The notes beneath the pieces were generated by a model that saw only the letters and a list, made by a program, of their open reading frames with translations, was not told the DNA's origin and searched no databases. From Bacteroidia bacterium (GTDB lineage: Bacteria > Bacteroidota > Bacteroidia > UKL13-3): 36,868 nt of DNA. This document shows, in pieces, positions 23,535-31,274 of this stretch. Location: NCBI GenBank assembly GCA_018058135.1, contig JAGPCK010000027.1:1-36868 (forward strand). The letters are read 5' to 3'. The position numbers were made by a program, and so were the translations under genes. The stretch's first letter is position 1; every line of letters starts with the position of its first letter.

Positions 23535-24671
23535 ATGAATATCGGAATAGTATGTTATCCTACTTACGGTGGCAGTGGTGTAGTAGCCACAGAGCTGGGT
23601 AAAGCTCTTGCCAGCCGTGGACACAAAATACATTTTATCACGTACAGCCAACCTGCCCGTTGGGATTTTTTTAACGAAAACCTGTTTTATCATGAGGTGA
23701 ATGTTTCAACCTATCCGCTGTTTGAATATCCACCCTATGAAACTTCATTGGCCAGTCGCCTGGTGGATGTGGTAAAGTTTGAAAAGCTCGATTTGTTGCA
23801 TGTACACTATGCTATTCCGCACGCATCGGCTGCGGTATTTGCCAAACACATTCTGGCCTCACACGGCATTAACATCCCAGTAATTACCACCCTTCACGGC
23901 ACTGACATTACTTTGGTGGGGCGCGATAAAACCTACACTCCTGTAATTGCGTATTCCATTAACGAAAGCGATGGGGTTACTACCGTTTCTGAATCGTTGC
24001 GAAAAGATACACTGGAGTTGTTTGACATTAAACGACCTATAGAAGTAATTCCCAACTTTGTTGATTTTGATCGCTTCAGCAAAAAACCCCGTGAGCATTT
24101 TAAACAGGTAATTGCCCCTAACAATGAGCACCTGATTGTACATACCTCCAACTTCCGCAAAGTAAAACGGGTGGATGATGTGGTAAAAATATTTCAGAAA
24201 ATAAACCAACAAACTCCCTCCAAATTATTGCTGGTGGGTGACGGGCCCGAACGTATAAACATTGAAATGTTGTGTCGCGAACTGGATGTGTGCGACCGCG
24301 TAACATTCTTAGGAAAACAGGAAGCCGTAGAAGAAATCCTTTCCATTTGCGACCTCTTTATTTTACCTTCTGAACACGAAAGTTTCGGACTGGCTGCTCT
24401 TGAGGCTATGGCTTGTGAGTTACCTGTTATATCTTCAAACACTGGTGGTATTCCGGAGCTGAATATACACGGGTACAGCGGTTTTTTAAGCGATGTAGGT
24501 GATATAGATGATATGGCTGTCAACGCCCTAAAAATTCTGGAAACACCTGAAACGCTGAGAAAGTTCAAAGACAACGCACTGGCCCGCGCCAAGGAGTTTG
24601 ACCTCAATAAAATATTGCCCAAGTACGAGGCGTATTATCTGAAGGTGTTGGGCGCTGTTGTGCAGAAATAG
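23535..24671 (+). CDS. bshA: N-acetyl-alpha-D-glucosaminyl L-malate synthase BshA
   Basis: A 378-residue GT4 glycosyltransferase that makes the first intermediate of bacillithiol from UDP-GlcNAc and L-malate. The N-terminal Rossmann domain has NIGIVCYPTYGGSGVVATEL, LLHVHYAIPHASAA and TTLHGTDITLVG; the C-terminal domain has LLVGDGPERI, the FILPSEHESFGLAALEAMA catalytic region (ExFxxxxxE) and TGGIPEL. These match known BshA closely. The start at 23535 is chosen from family N-termini and the promoter position; an ATG 9 nt upstream is an alternative. BshB and BshC are not in the window. It is monocistronic, ending at a hairpin. Confidence 0.93.
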   Translation: MNIGIVCYPTYGGSGVVATELGKALASRGHKIHFITYSQPARWDFFNENLFYHEVNVSTYPLFEYPPYETSLASRLVDVVKFEKLDLLHVHYAIPHASAAVFAKHILASHGINIPVITTLHGTDITLVGRDKTYTPVIAYSINESDGVTTVSESLRKDTLELFDIKRPIEVIPNFVDFDRFSKKPREHFKQVIAPNNEHLIVHTSNFRKVKRVDDVVKIFQKINQQTPSKLLLVGDGPERINIEMLCRELDVCDRVTFLGKQEAVEEILSICDLFILPSEHESFGLAALEAMACELPVISSNTGGIPELNIHGYSGFLSDVGDIDDMAVNALKILETPETLRKFKDNALARAKEFDLNKILPKYEAYYLKVLGAVVQK

Positions 24672-24689
24672 CTTTTACTTATTATTCGC

Positions 24690-24720
24690 CTTGTGCAGTT
24701 ACGAAAAGCAACTGCACAAG
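24690..24720. terminator. Hairpin between convergent bshA and pseudouridine synthase genes
   Basis: Perfect 11-bp arms CTTGTGCAGTT (24690-24700) and AACTGCACAAG (24710-24720) with a 9-nt loop. There is no tight T-tract on either side, so termination is likely but less certain than at 13677-13709. Confidence 0.6.
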
Positions 24721-24761
24721 TGATAATTACTACAACAAAAATCAGCGCGAAAATGATTGCT

Positions 24762-26597
24762 TTAGTACTTTCCTTTTAACTTCACTAAACGTTTAAGAGA
24801 AATAACTTCTTCAGGGGTAAGAGCACGCCAGCCACTGCGTTTTAATTGTTGTTTGGTAAGGCCGGCATAACTTGTTCTGTCCAATTTCTCTACCGTATAA
24901 CCCAAATGATTAAACATGCGGTGAACAATACGGTTACGCCCGCTGTGTATCGCCACTCCAATTTTCTTTTTATCGCCCTCCACATAGGCCAAATCATCGG
25001 CTGCAATAGCACCGTCTTCCAGCTCAACACCCTGCATCAGTTGTTCCATATGGCTCTTATCCAGCTTCTTATCCAATATGGCAAGATAAATTTTAGGAAC
25101 CTCGTATTTGGGGTGCATTAAACGTTCGGCTAAATCACCATCGTTGGTAAGTAACAAAACGCCTGTGGTATTGCGATCCAAACGACCAACCGGGAACACG
25201 CGTTCTTTCACATTGATAAGCTCCGTCACAATATGACGGCCTTCGGGGTCGTCCATGGTGGTGATGTAATCTTTGGGTTTGTTAAGTAAAATGTAAACCG
25301 GTTTCTCGGGGCGTATGCTACGCTCTCCAAACTTCACAATATCTCCTCCTTGTACCTGATAACCCATTTCGGTTACTACTTTTCCGTTTACAGTTACTAC
25401 TCCGGTTTTTATATACTCATCAGCTTCCCTGCGAGAGCATATGCCGGCATTAGCAATGTATTTATTTAATCTTGTGCCTTCTTTTTCTTCTCCCGCTATC
25501 TCTTTTTTTCCGTTCTTTTTACCGCTGCGTTTTTCATACGGTTTCTCAGAAAATGTTTTGCGTGGGGTGCGTGACGGTCTTTCTTCCGACTGCTCCCTGC
25601 TGTATCTTCTTTCGGTAGTGGGTTTGCGCTCGTCAGTTTCTTTTCGGTAAGATGGGCGTGCGGCCCTTTTATCTGCATCTCGACCCGTGGGTTCACTCTT
25701 GCGGGCGTATGGGTTGGATGACTGTTCTCGGCCACCTCTGGTAGCTTTTTTGTCACTACTAAATTCCGGTTTGCCGTATGGCTTACGTGTGGGTTTACGT
25801 TCAAAGGACCCTTCATCAGCATCGCGGGTTGGTCGTCCTGCACCTCTGAATCCGGTACCGCGTTTCTCATAAGAGTCATCTCTTGTTTCACGTGGAGAGC
25901 GGTTGGATGGTCTTCTTTCGCTGCTGAATTTTTTATCTCCGTCTGCACTACCTCTGGTAAACGGCTTTCTTGAGCCTGCTTCTTTTTTAGCGTATGGTCT
26001 GTTGGTTGTTTCACGTGGCGCGCGACCTGATGGTTTTCTTTCACTAAACCTCTTGTCTCCTTCAGCACTGTCTCTGAAAGGCTTCCTGGGGGCCCTTCCT
26101 CTGCTTTCAAACGAATCGCCTGTACCTTGGCGTGGGCTGCGGCCTGATGGTTTTCTTTCGCTATACTTTTTTTCCTCGCCTGACCCTCTGGTGTATGGTT
26201 TAGGGGTTCGTCCTTTTTTCTCAAAAGAGTCTGCTGAGTTTTCGCGCGGTGCACGACCCGATGGTTTACGCTCTCTGCTGCCATAAGCCTCTCCCCGCTC
26301 GCTTGAGCGCTCAAATGGTTTTTTTCTGCCGCGTGATTCCGGTTTGGCTGAGTGGTAATTGCCGGTACCGCTATCTTCCGTTCTGCGTTTCAGTGGCTTG
26401 TTTGCTGTTGAAATACGTTTGTTTCTTCCGCCTGAGGGCGCAGGGCGACCGTCTTCTCCTCTGGAATAATTGTCTGATAATGTTCCGTCATTGCGAGCAA
26501 AACGTGGGCCATCAAACTTTTTTTTGGAAGAAGTGGGTCGTGATGTATTTCCGCCTGAACGAGATGACTTGCGCGGACCTGTATTCTTTCGTTGCAT
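24762..26597 (-). CDS. RsuA/RluB-family pseudouridine synthase with long basic repetitive N-terminus
   Basis: A 611-residue protein. Residues about 373-611 are a normal rRNA pseudouridine synthase: S4 RNA-binding domain (TRLNKYIANAGICSRREADE), then the catalytic domain with GRLDRNTTGVLLL (Asp474) and LLNKPKDYITT. It isomerises a uridine in rRNA, most likely 23S (RluB-like); the exact site is not readable. Residues 1 to about 370 are a low-complexity Arg/Lys/Ser/Gly-rich extension with imperfect repeats of about 38 residues built around ERKPSGRAPRE, probably disordered and RNA-binding. I use the ATG at 26597; the longer in-frame version would start upstream of the promoter (CAAAGGTA at 26612-26619 = TACCTTTG). 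Confidence 0.9.
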   Translation of the reverse strand: MQRKNTGPRKSSRSGGNTSRPTSSKKKFDGPRFARNDGTLSDNYSRGEDGRPAPSGGRNKRISTANKPLKRRTEDSGTGNYHSAKPESRGRKKPFERSSERGEAYGSRERKPSGRAPRENSADSFEKKGRTPKPYTRGSGEEKKYSERKPSGRSPRQGTGDSFESRGRAPRKPFRDSAEGDKRFSERKPSGRAPRETTNRPYAKKEAGSRKPFTRGSADGDKKFSSERRPSNRSPRETRDDSYEKRGTGFRGAGRPTRDADEGSFERKPTRKPYGKPEFSSDKKATRGGREQSSNPYARKSEPTGRDADKRAARPSYRKETDERKPTTERRYSREQSEERPSRTPRKTFSEKPYEKRSGKKNGKKEIAGEEKEGTRLNKYIANAGICSRREADEYIKTGVVTVNGKVVTEMGYQVQGGDIVKFGERSIRPEKPVYILLNKPKDYITTMDDPEGRHIVTELINVKERVFPVGRLDRNTTGVLLLTNDGDLAERLMHPKYEVPKIYLAILDKKLDKSHMEQLMQGVELEDGAIAADDLAYVEGDKKKIGVAIHSGRNRIVHRMFNHLGYTVEKLDRTSYAGLTKQQLKRSGWRALTPEEVISLKRLVKLKGKY

Positions 26598-26611
26598 GTA
26601 ATTATTTTTGA

Positions 26612-26671
26612 CAAAGGTAGCTAAACGTACGGCTATTCTTGCGTTTTGCATTGGTTTTTCGTTTATTTTTG
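26612..26671. promoter_or_regulatory. Divergent promoters for the pseudouridine synthase and M16 genes
   Basis: Minus-strand TACCTTTG (26619-26612) lies 14 nt before the pseudouridine synthase ATG. Plus-strand TATTTTTG (26664-26671) lies 9 nt before the M16 ATG at 26681. Both match TAnnTTTG exactly, and both leaders would be very short. Confidence 0.55.
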
Positions 26672-26680
26672 AGCCGCTTT

Positions 26681-27919
26681 ATGATTCATTTTAACTCCTT
26701 TACGCTTCCAAACGGCCTTATTGTGTTGCATCATCAGGATGTTTCCACTCCGTTGGTGGTTATGAATATTCTTTATGATGTGGGCGCTCGCGATGAAGAT
26801 CAGGAAAAAACGGGCTTTGCTCATTTATTCGAACACCTCATGTTTGGGGGCTCTGTTAACATTGCTGATTACGATACCCCGCTGCAAGAGGCCGGTGGCG
26901 AAAACAATGCGTTTACCAACAACGACATTACCAATTATTACCTCACCCTGCCTTCTCACAACATAGAAACCGGCTTTTGGCTGGAGTCTGACAGAATGCT
27001 CAATCTGGCGTTTAGTCCTCAATCGCTGGAAGTGCAGCGACAGGTGGTTATTGAAGAATTCAAACAACGCTACCTGAATCAACCATACGGAGACGCCTGG
27101 CTCAAGTTAAGGCCATTAGCGTATAAAGTGCATCCATACCTGTGGCCCACCATAGGCCGTGAAATAAGCCACATTGAAAACGCTACTCTGGATGATGTAA
27201 AGTCTTTCTTTGCTCAACACTATCATCCCAGCAATGCAATTATGTGCGTAGCAGGCGATATAAGTCTGGAAAAAGTAAAATCGCTTTGTGAAAAGTGGTT
27301 TTCGCCCATTCCCGCACAAACAAAAAAGATCCGAAACTTACCCGAAGAACCCGCACAAACAGCAGCTCGTTTTTTGGAAATTTCGGCCGATGTGCCTGCC
27401 AAGGCTATTTACAAAGCCTACCATTGCTGTGCTCGAACACACAAAGATTATTATGCAACAGACTTGCTTACGGATGTTCTGTCGCGTGGACGCTCCTCCA
27501 GATTGCTCAACCAGTTGGTAAAAAACCAACAGTTATTCACAGAAATAAACGCCTACATTAGCGGTGATATTGACCCGGGTTTGGTAATCATTGAGGGAAA
27601 ACTGAGTGATGGTGTTGATTTAAAAGATGCAGATATGGCTATTCAAGCAGAGTTGAGAAAACTTGCCACAGAGTCAATTGATGCCACAGAGCTGCAAAAG
27701 GTAAAAAACAAAGCAGAATCAACTCTGGTGTTTGGAGAAATGAATATTTTAAACAAGGCCATGGCTTTGTGTTATAGCGCTTTACTGGGTAATGCCAATC
27801 TGATAAATGAAGAACTCGAATTTTACAAGGCTGTTGATGCAACCGATATTCAGCGTATAGCATCAGAGATTTTAAATGAAACTAATTGTTCAACCCTATA
27901 CTACAATATAACCGCTTGA
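26681..27919 (+). CDS. M16 family zinc peptidase, active subunit
   Basis: A 412-residue M16 (inverzincin) peptidase with the inverted zinc motif HLFEH (HxxEH, His48-Glu51-His52), preceded by DVGARDEDQEKTGFA and followed by MFGGS, and with the LSRGRSSRLLNQLV segment in the second half. It is a processing-peptidase-like half that usually pairs with an inactive partner to form a clamshell. The ATG at 26681 is chosen; the earlier TTG at 26639 would add 14 residues and include the promoter. No signal peptide, so cytoplasmic. The next gene starts with an ATG overlapping its stop codon by one base, giving a coupled pair. Confidence 0.9.
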   Translation: MIHFNSFTLPNGLIVLHHQDVSTPLVVMNILYDVGARDEDQEKTGFAHLFEHLMFGGSVNIADYDTPLQEAGGENNAFTNNDITNYYLTLPSHNIETGFWLESDRMLNLAFSPQSLEVQRQVVIEEFKQRYLNQPYGDAWLKLRPLAYKVHPYLWPTIGREISHIENATLDDVKSFFAQHYHPSNAIMCVAGDISLEKVKSLCEKWFSPIPAQTKKIRNLPEEPAQTAARFLEISADVPAKAIYKAYHCCARTHKDYYATDLLTDVLSRGRSSRLLNQLVKNQQLFTEINAYISGDIDPGLVIIEGKLSDGVDLKDADMAIQAELRKLATESIDATELQKVKNKAESTLVFGEMNILNKAMALCYSALLGNANLINEELEFYKAVDATDIQRIASEILNETNCSTLYYNITA

Positions 27920-29196
27920 TGTTGGACAGAAAAACAGCACCCGATACCGGGGTAATTGATAGTGTCACTTTTACAAAAGCTGAAAAAATCACTTTTAAAA
28001 ACGGGGTTGATTTATACAGCATCAATGTAGGTAATGATGAGGTGACAAAACTGGACGTGTATTTTCCTGCCGGCATAAAACAGCAACAAAACCTTTGTGT
28101 GGCTGCGGCAACGAATGCGTTGATACAAGAAGGCAGCAAAAAATATTCTGCATCAGAATTAGCTGATAAATTTGATTTTTACGGAGCCTTCATTCAGAAC
28201 AGTTGCGGAATTCAGGAAGCATCTTACTCGCTCTTCACACTCAACAAACACTTTAAAAACAGCGTGGGTCTCCTTCAGGAGATGCTTTACAGCGCTGTGT
28301 TTCCTGTTGAGGAAACCCAAATATACCAACGCGGACAAAAACAACGCTTACAAATCAGCTTACAAAAAAATGCTGTGTTGGCCCGACAGGCTTTTTACAA
28401 ATCTCTGTTCGGAAAAAAGCACTTGTTGGGAATGTTTGCAGAACCCTCAGATTACGATGCCTTAAGCGATGAACAAATAGCGGAGTTTTACCAAAAATCC
28501 TACCATAGCTTCTTGCCTGTACTTATGCTTTCGGGTAAACTTGATGATTCAATTTTGAAAAATCTGGAAGACGCCTTTAGTCACCTTTCGGTTGCTGTAC
28601 CACAGATTCCGGAAAATCTTTCCGCTGAACCTATTAAAGCCCGATATGAATTCGTTGAAAAACCCGATTCCTTACAGGCCGCTATACGCGTAGGAAAAAC
28701 AACCATTACTCGCAACCACCCCGATTATCGCGGTCTGCAATTGGTCAACTTAATTTTAGGTGGGTATTTTGGCTCCAGATTGATGAAAAACATACGGGAG
28801 GAGAAAGGCTTGACTTATGGCATACATTCGTCTGTGGAGGCACACAATGGTGTTGGTGTGTTCAGTATTGCAACCGAAGTAAACAATAAGGACCATGCTG
28901 TTGCCGTTGAAGAAATTCAAAAGGAACTTGATCGCATGAGTAATGAGTTGGTTAGCGAGCAGGAACTAAACAAAGCTAAAAACTATCTGTTGGGCTCATT
29001 CGTGAGAAGTTTTGATGGGCCTTTCGCACAAGCGGACCGCTTCAAAATTCTCCACGACTTTGATTTACCTTACAGCTACTACAATGATTTCATTCAAAAA
29101 ATTCTATCTGTAAGCATTGATGATATTAAATTGCTGTCTAACAAGTATTTAAATAGAAACGAGATGTTAACCACAGTTGTGGGGAGCAGTAAATAG
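27919..29196 (+). CDS. M16 family peptidase, non-catalytic subunit
   Basis: A 425-residue M16 homologue without HxxEH: the equivalent region reads NALIQEGSKKYSASELADK. It keeps the C-terminal substrate-gripping features (GGYFGSRLMKNIREEKGLTYGIHSS), which in M16B heterodimers contact the peptide. It is therefore the partner of the active subunit just upstream, forming a two-subunit peptidase that degrades or processes peptides. I chose the ATG at 27919 (TGATG overlap with the upstream stop) over an upstream in-frame ATG, since the former leaves the family N-terminus intact. Length is normal. Confidence 0.9.
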   Translation: MLDRKTAPDTGVIDSVTFTKAEKITFKNGVDLYSINVGNDEVTKLDVYFPAGIKQQQNLCVAAATNALIQEGSKKYSASELADKFDFYGAFIQNSCGIQEASYSLFTLNKHFKNSVGLLQEMLYSAVFPVEETQIYQRGQKQRLQISLQKNAVLARQAFYKSLFGKKHLLGMFAEPSDYDALSDEQIAEFYQKSYHSFLPVLMLSGKLDDSILKNLEDAFSHLSVAVPQIPENLSAEPIKARYEFVEKPDSLQAAIRVGKTTITRNHPDYRGLQLVNLILGGYFGSRLMKNIREEKGLTYGIHSSVEAHNGVGVFSIATEVNNKDHAVAVEEIQKELDRMSNELVSEQELNKAKNYLLGSFVRSFDGPFAQADRFKILHDFDLPYSYYNDFIQKILSVSIDDIKLLSNKYLNRNEMLTTVVGSSK

Positions 29197-30969
29197 TTGA
29201 TTTTGAGAAAATTAATGTTTATGTGGCTGTTTTTCAGCCTATTATCTTTGCACGCGCTTGCCGTAGATGGACCTGTAAAGTTTCTACGCGCTTGTCCTCA
29301 AACCAGTGGCGATGACGTTATTCTGAGCTGGGTTGTTCCAACTGACAATTGTGGCTCCTTTGTTTCCTATCAAATCTGGGGTAGAGAAAATCCAAGCACA
29401 CCATTCCGACCCTTGGATAGCGTTTTCATTTACGGAACTAGCCAATACACACACGTTAACGCAAAAACCACTTCGTTGCTTTGGGAATATTTTGTTGTTG
29501 TTCGCTTTCTATGTAACAACAGTGAGACCCCGGCTTCTGACACCCTGCGCATAGATTCTTCGCCACTTCAGCCCGAGCTGGATTCTGTAAGTGTAGATAT
29601 CATAAGTAACAGTATTTTGTTGGGCTGGACAGCAAACAACGAAAAAGATATTAAGGGTTATCGAATAAACATTGAGGTCAATTCTGTTAATATCCCGAAA
29701 GCTTTTGTAACAAATACTTTTTTTATTTCAACTCCGGAGAATCCACAAACACAATCGTTCTCTTACAACCTCTCTGCCGAAGACAGTTGTAACCTTGTAG
29801 GCGGAATAAGCAAAACACACAGAACAATATTCCTACAGGGCTTAGTTGACACTTGCCCGCAAACAGCCTCTTTATCCTGGTCAAAATACGATGGATGGGC
29901 TACCGGCAAACACGAGGTGTGGGCTTCAATAAACGGAGGTCCTTTTGGATTTATTACTGAGCTTCCCGGCTCTGCTACCTCTTACACATATAACGGCCTT
30001 CCATTGGGTGACAGCGTCACCTTCTTCGTGCGCGCTTTTAGCTCACAATCTCAGGCATCTTCAACATCCAATACTTGGTCGGTTAAAATTAACGGGGTAG
30101 CGTTGCCAAAATTCTGTTATGTGAGGTGCGCTGACGTAGTTGAGCCTGACAACAACGTGAAACTAACTTGGTATTTTGACCTGAGTGGGCAAACACTGTA
30201 TTTCAAAGTTTTTCGAAGCCTGGATGGTGTAAATTTTATTCAAGTTGACAGCCTGAACAATGATAATGTATCTGAAAAAACATACACCGATGCCAGCGTA
30301 AATGCCGATGGCTGGACCTTATATTATTCTGTAAAAGCTTATGATTTGTGCAACCGATTACAAATATCCAGCAGAATAGTAAAAACTATTCACCTTAAAA
30401 CAACATCGTTTGAAATCGAGTCCGTTCGACTAAAGTGGGGAAGCTACAAAGGCTTTGATAAGGATATAAAAGAGTACAAAATAAGTCGGGCGGTTGACCT
30501 TGGAACTGGTTTCAATTGGCAAAACATTTTTAAGTCGGGCGACACTTTGTATACAGACAACAAACTTCCTGACGAGCCGGGTGAAAAGGGGTTCTGCTAC
30601 AAAATAGCCGCCATTGAAGATGGGCCAAATCAATACGGTTACTCCGACTCTTGCAATTCCAACGTCTCCTGTGCAGAACAACCCATCATTGCCTTTTTCC
30701 CCAACGCTTTTGTTCCAACCGGAGTGAACACACACTTTAGGCCGGTTATATCCTTTGCTGATCTTGGAACATCCTATATGGTCATTTATGATCGCTGGGG
30801 TGGTATTGTTAAGAAGATTCCTGACTTGCGAATAGGTTGGGATGGAACCGGCCCATCAAATGAACTCATGCAAGAGGGCGTGTATTTTTATGTGGCCAAC
30901 CTTTACAGCACATTAAACGGAACTACCAGAATTTATTCCGGTCACGTTTTTTTATTCAACTCCGAATAA
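29197..30969 (+). CDS. Type IX secretion cargo protein with gliding-associated C-terminal domain
   Basis: A 590-residue protein. The N-terminal signal peptide (residues 1 to about 20, ending near LHALA) is followed by several fibronectin-III/Ig-like beta repeats with paired cysteines (for example VKFLRACPQTSGDDVILSW, TCPQTASLSWSKYDGW). The C-terminal 90 residues (FFPNAFVPTG, YDRWGG, GVYFYVANL) are the gliding motility-associated C-terminal (CHU_C/type B sorting) domain, which directs export through the T9SS and surface attachment. It is probably an adhesin. The start codon is TTG at 29197 or 29203, directly after the M16 stop; an ATG at 29215 would remove the charged residues of the signal. 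Confidence 0.85.
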   Translation: MILRKLMFMWLFFSLLSLHALAVDGPVKFLRACPQTSGDDVILSWVVPTDNCGSFVSYQIWGRENPSTPFRPLDSVFIYGTSQYTHVNAKTTSLLWEYFVVVRFLCNNSETPASDTLRIDSSPLQPELDSVSVDIISNSILLGWTANNEKDIKGYRINIEVNSVNIPKAFVTNTFFISTPENPQTQSFSYNLSAEDSCNLVGGISKTHRTIFLQGLVDTCPQTASLSWSKYDGWATGKHEVWASINGGPFGFITELPGSATSYTYNGLPLGDSVTFFVRAFSSQSQASSTSNTWSVKINGVALPKFCYVRCADVVEPDNNVKLTWYFDLSGQTLYFKVFRSLDGVNFIQVDSLNNDNVSEKTYTDASVNADGWTLYYSVKAYDLCNRLQISSRIVKTIHLKTTSFEIESVRLKWGSYKGFDKDIKEYKISRAVDLGTGFNWQNIFKSGDTLYTDNKLPDEPGEKGFCYKIAAIEDGPNQYGYSDSCNSNVSCAEQPIIAFFPNAFVPTGVNTHFRPVISFADLGTSYMVIYDRWGGIVKKIPDLRIGWDGTGPSNELMQEGVYFYVANLYSTLNGTTRIYSGHVFLFNSE

Positions 30970-30995
30970 AAAAATAATAACCAAAAATTAAATAC

Positions 30996-31030
30996 AAAAA
31001 AGCCGTCACAATCCCGTGTCGGCTTTTTTT
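30996..31030 (+). terminator. Intrinsic terminator after the T9SS cargo gene
   Basis: AAAAAAGCCG (30996-31005) pairs with CGGCTTTTTT (31020-31029), extended by CAC/GTG around the loop AATCCC with one T-T mismatch. A T-tract follows. The last T of the terminator is also the first base of the parS site at 31030. Confidence 0.85.
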
Positions 31031-31045
31031 GTTTCACGTGGAACA
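31030..31045. promoter_or_regulatory. parS site 1 (ParB-binding centromere)
   Basis: TGTTTCACGTGGAACA fits the parS consensus TGTTNCACGTGNAACA at all fixed positions. The match is palindromic in its core. It lies directly after the terminator, outside any gene. Confidence 0.85.
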
Positions 31046-31206
31046 TCAATAAATCTATTGTATTGTTTGGCTTCAAGAGAACCAAAAAGCGGGTCAAAAT
31101 AGAGTCAAATAAAATCTCCATTCGGGAGTGTGTAGTCCTAGAAAACAAACTTGAGGCTTGTTGTATATCTTCTCCTCTAAGCAATTGTTTCCGCACTTTT
31201 TCCTGC

Positions 31207-31237
31207 TTGAAAAAGCCGCTTCTTTGGCTGATATTTG
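31207..31237 (+). promoter_or_regulatory. Probable mnmG promoter
   Basis: TTG (31207-31209) and GATATTTG (31230-31237, 7 of 8 to TAnnTTTG), spaced 20 nt apart, fit the -33/-7 pattern of the phylum. Transcription would start just upstream of parS site 2. Confidence 0.4.
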
Positions 31238-31251
31238 TAGGCGGAACAGGG

Positions 31252-31267
31252 TGTTCCACGTGGAACA
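31252..31267. promoter_or_regulatory. parS site 2, in the mnmG leader
   Basis: TGTTCCACGTGGAACA is a perfect 16-bp palindrome and a full match to TGTTNCACGTGNAACA. It ends 7 nt before the mnmG ATG and about 207 nt from parS site 1. ParB bound here would cover the mnmG leader. Confidence 0.92.
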
Positions 31268-31274
31268 AAAAAGT

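Noticed and set aside
25884..26018. Two 12-nt partial parS matches (TGTTTCACGTGG) at 25884 and 26007
   Set aside because: They lie inside the repetitive coding region of the pseudouridine synthase, encode the same P-R-E-T repeat residues, and lack the AACA half of parS.
25441..26611. Long open frames on the + strand opposite the pseudouridine synthase N-terminus
   Set aside because: They mirror the low-complexity repeats of the real gene, have no promoter or family similarity, and would give leucine/serine/proline-rich proteins typical of antisense shadows.
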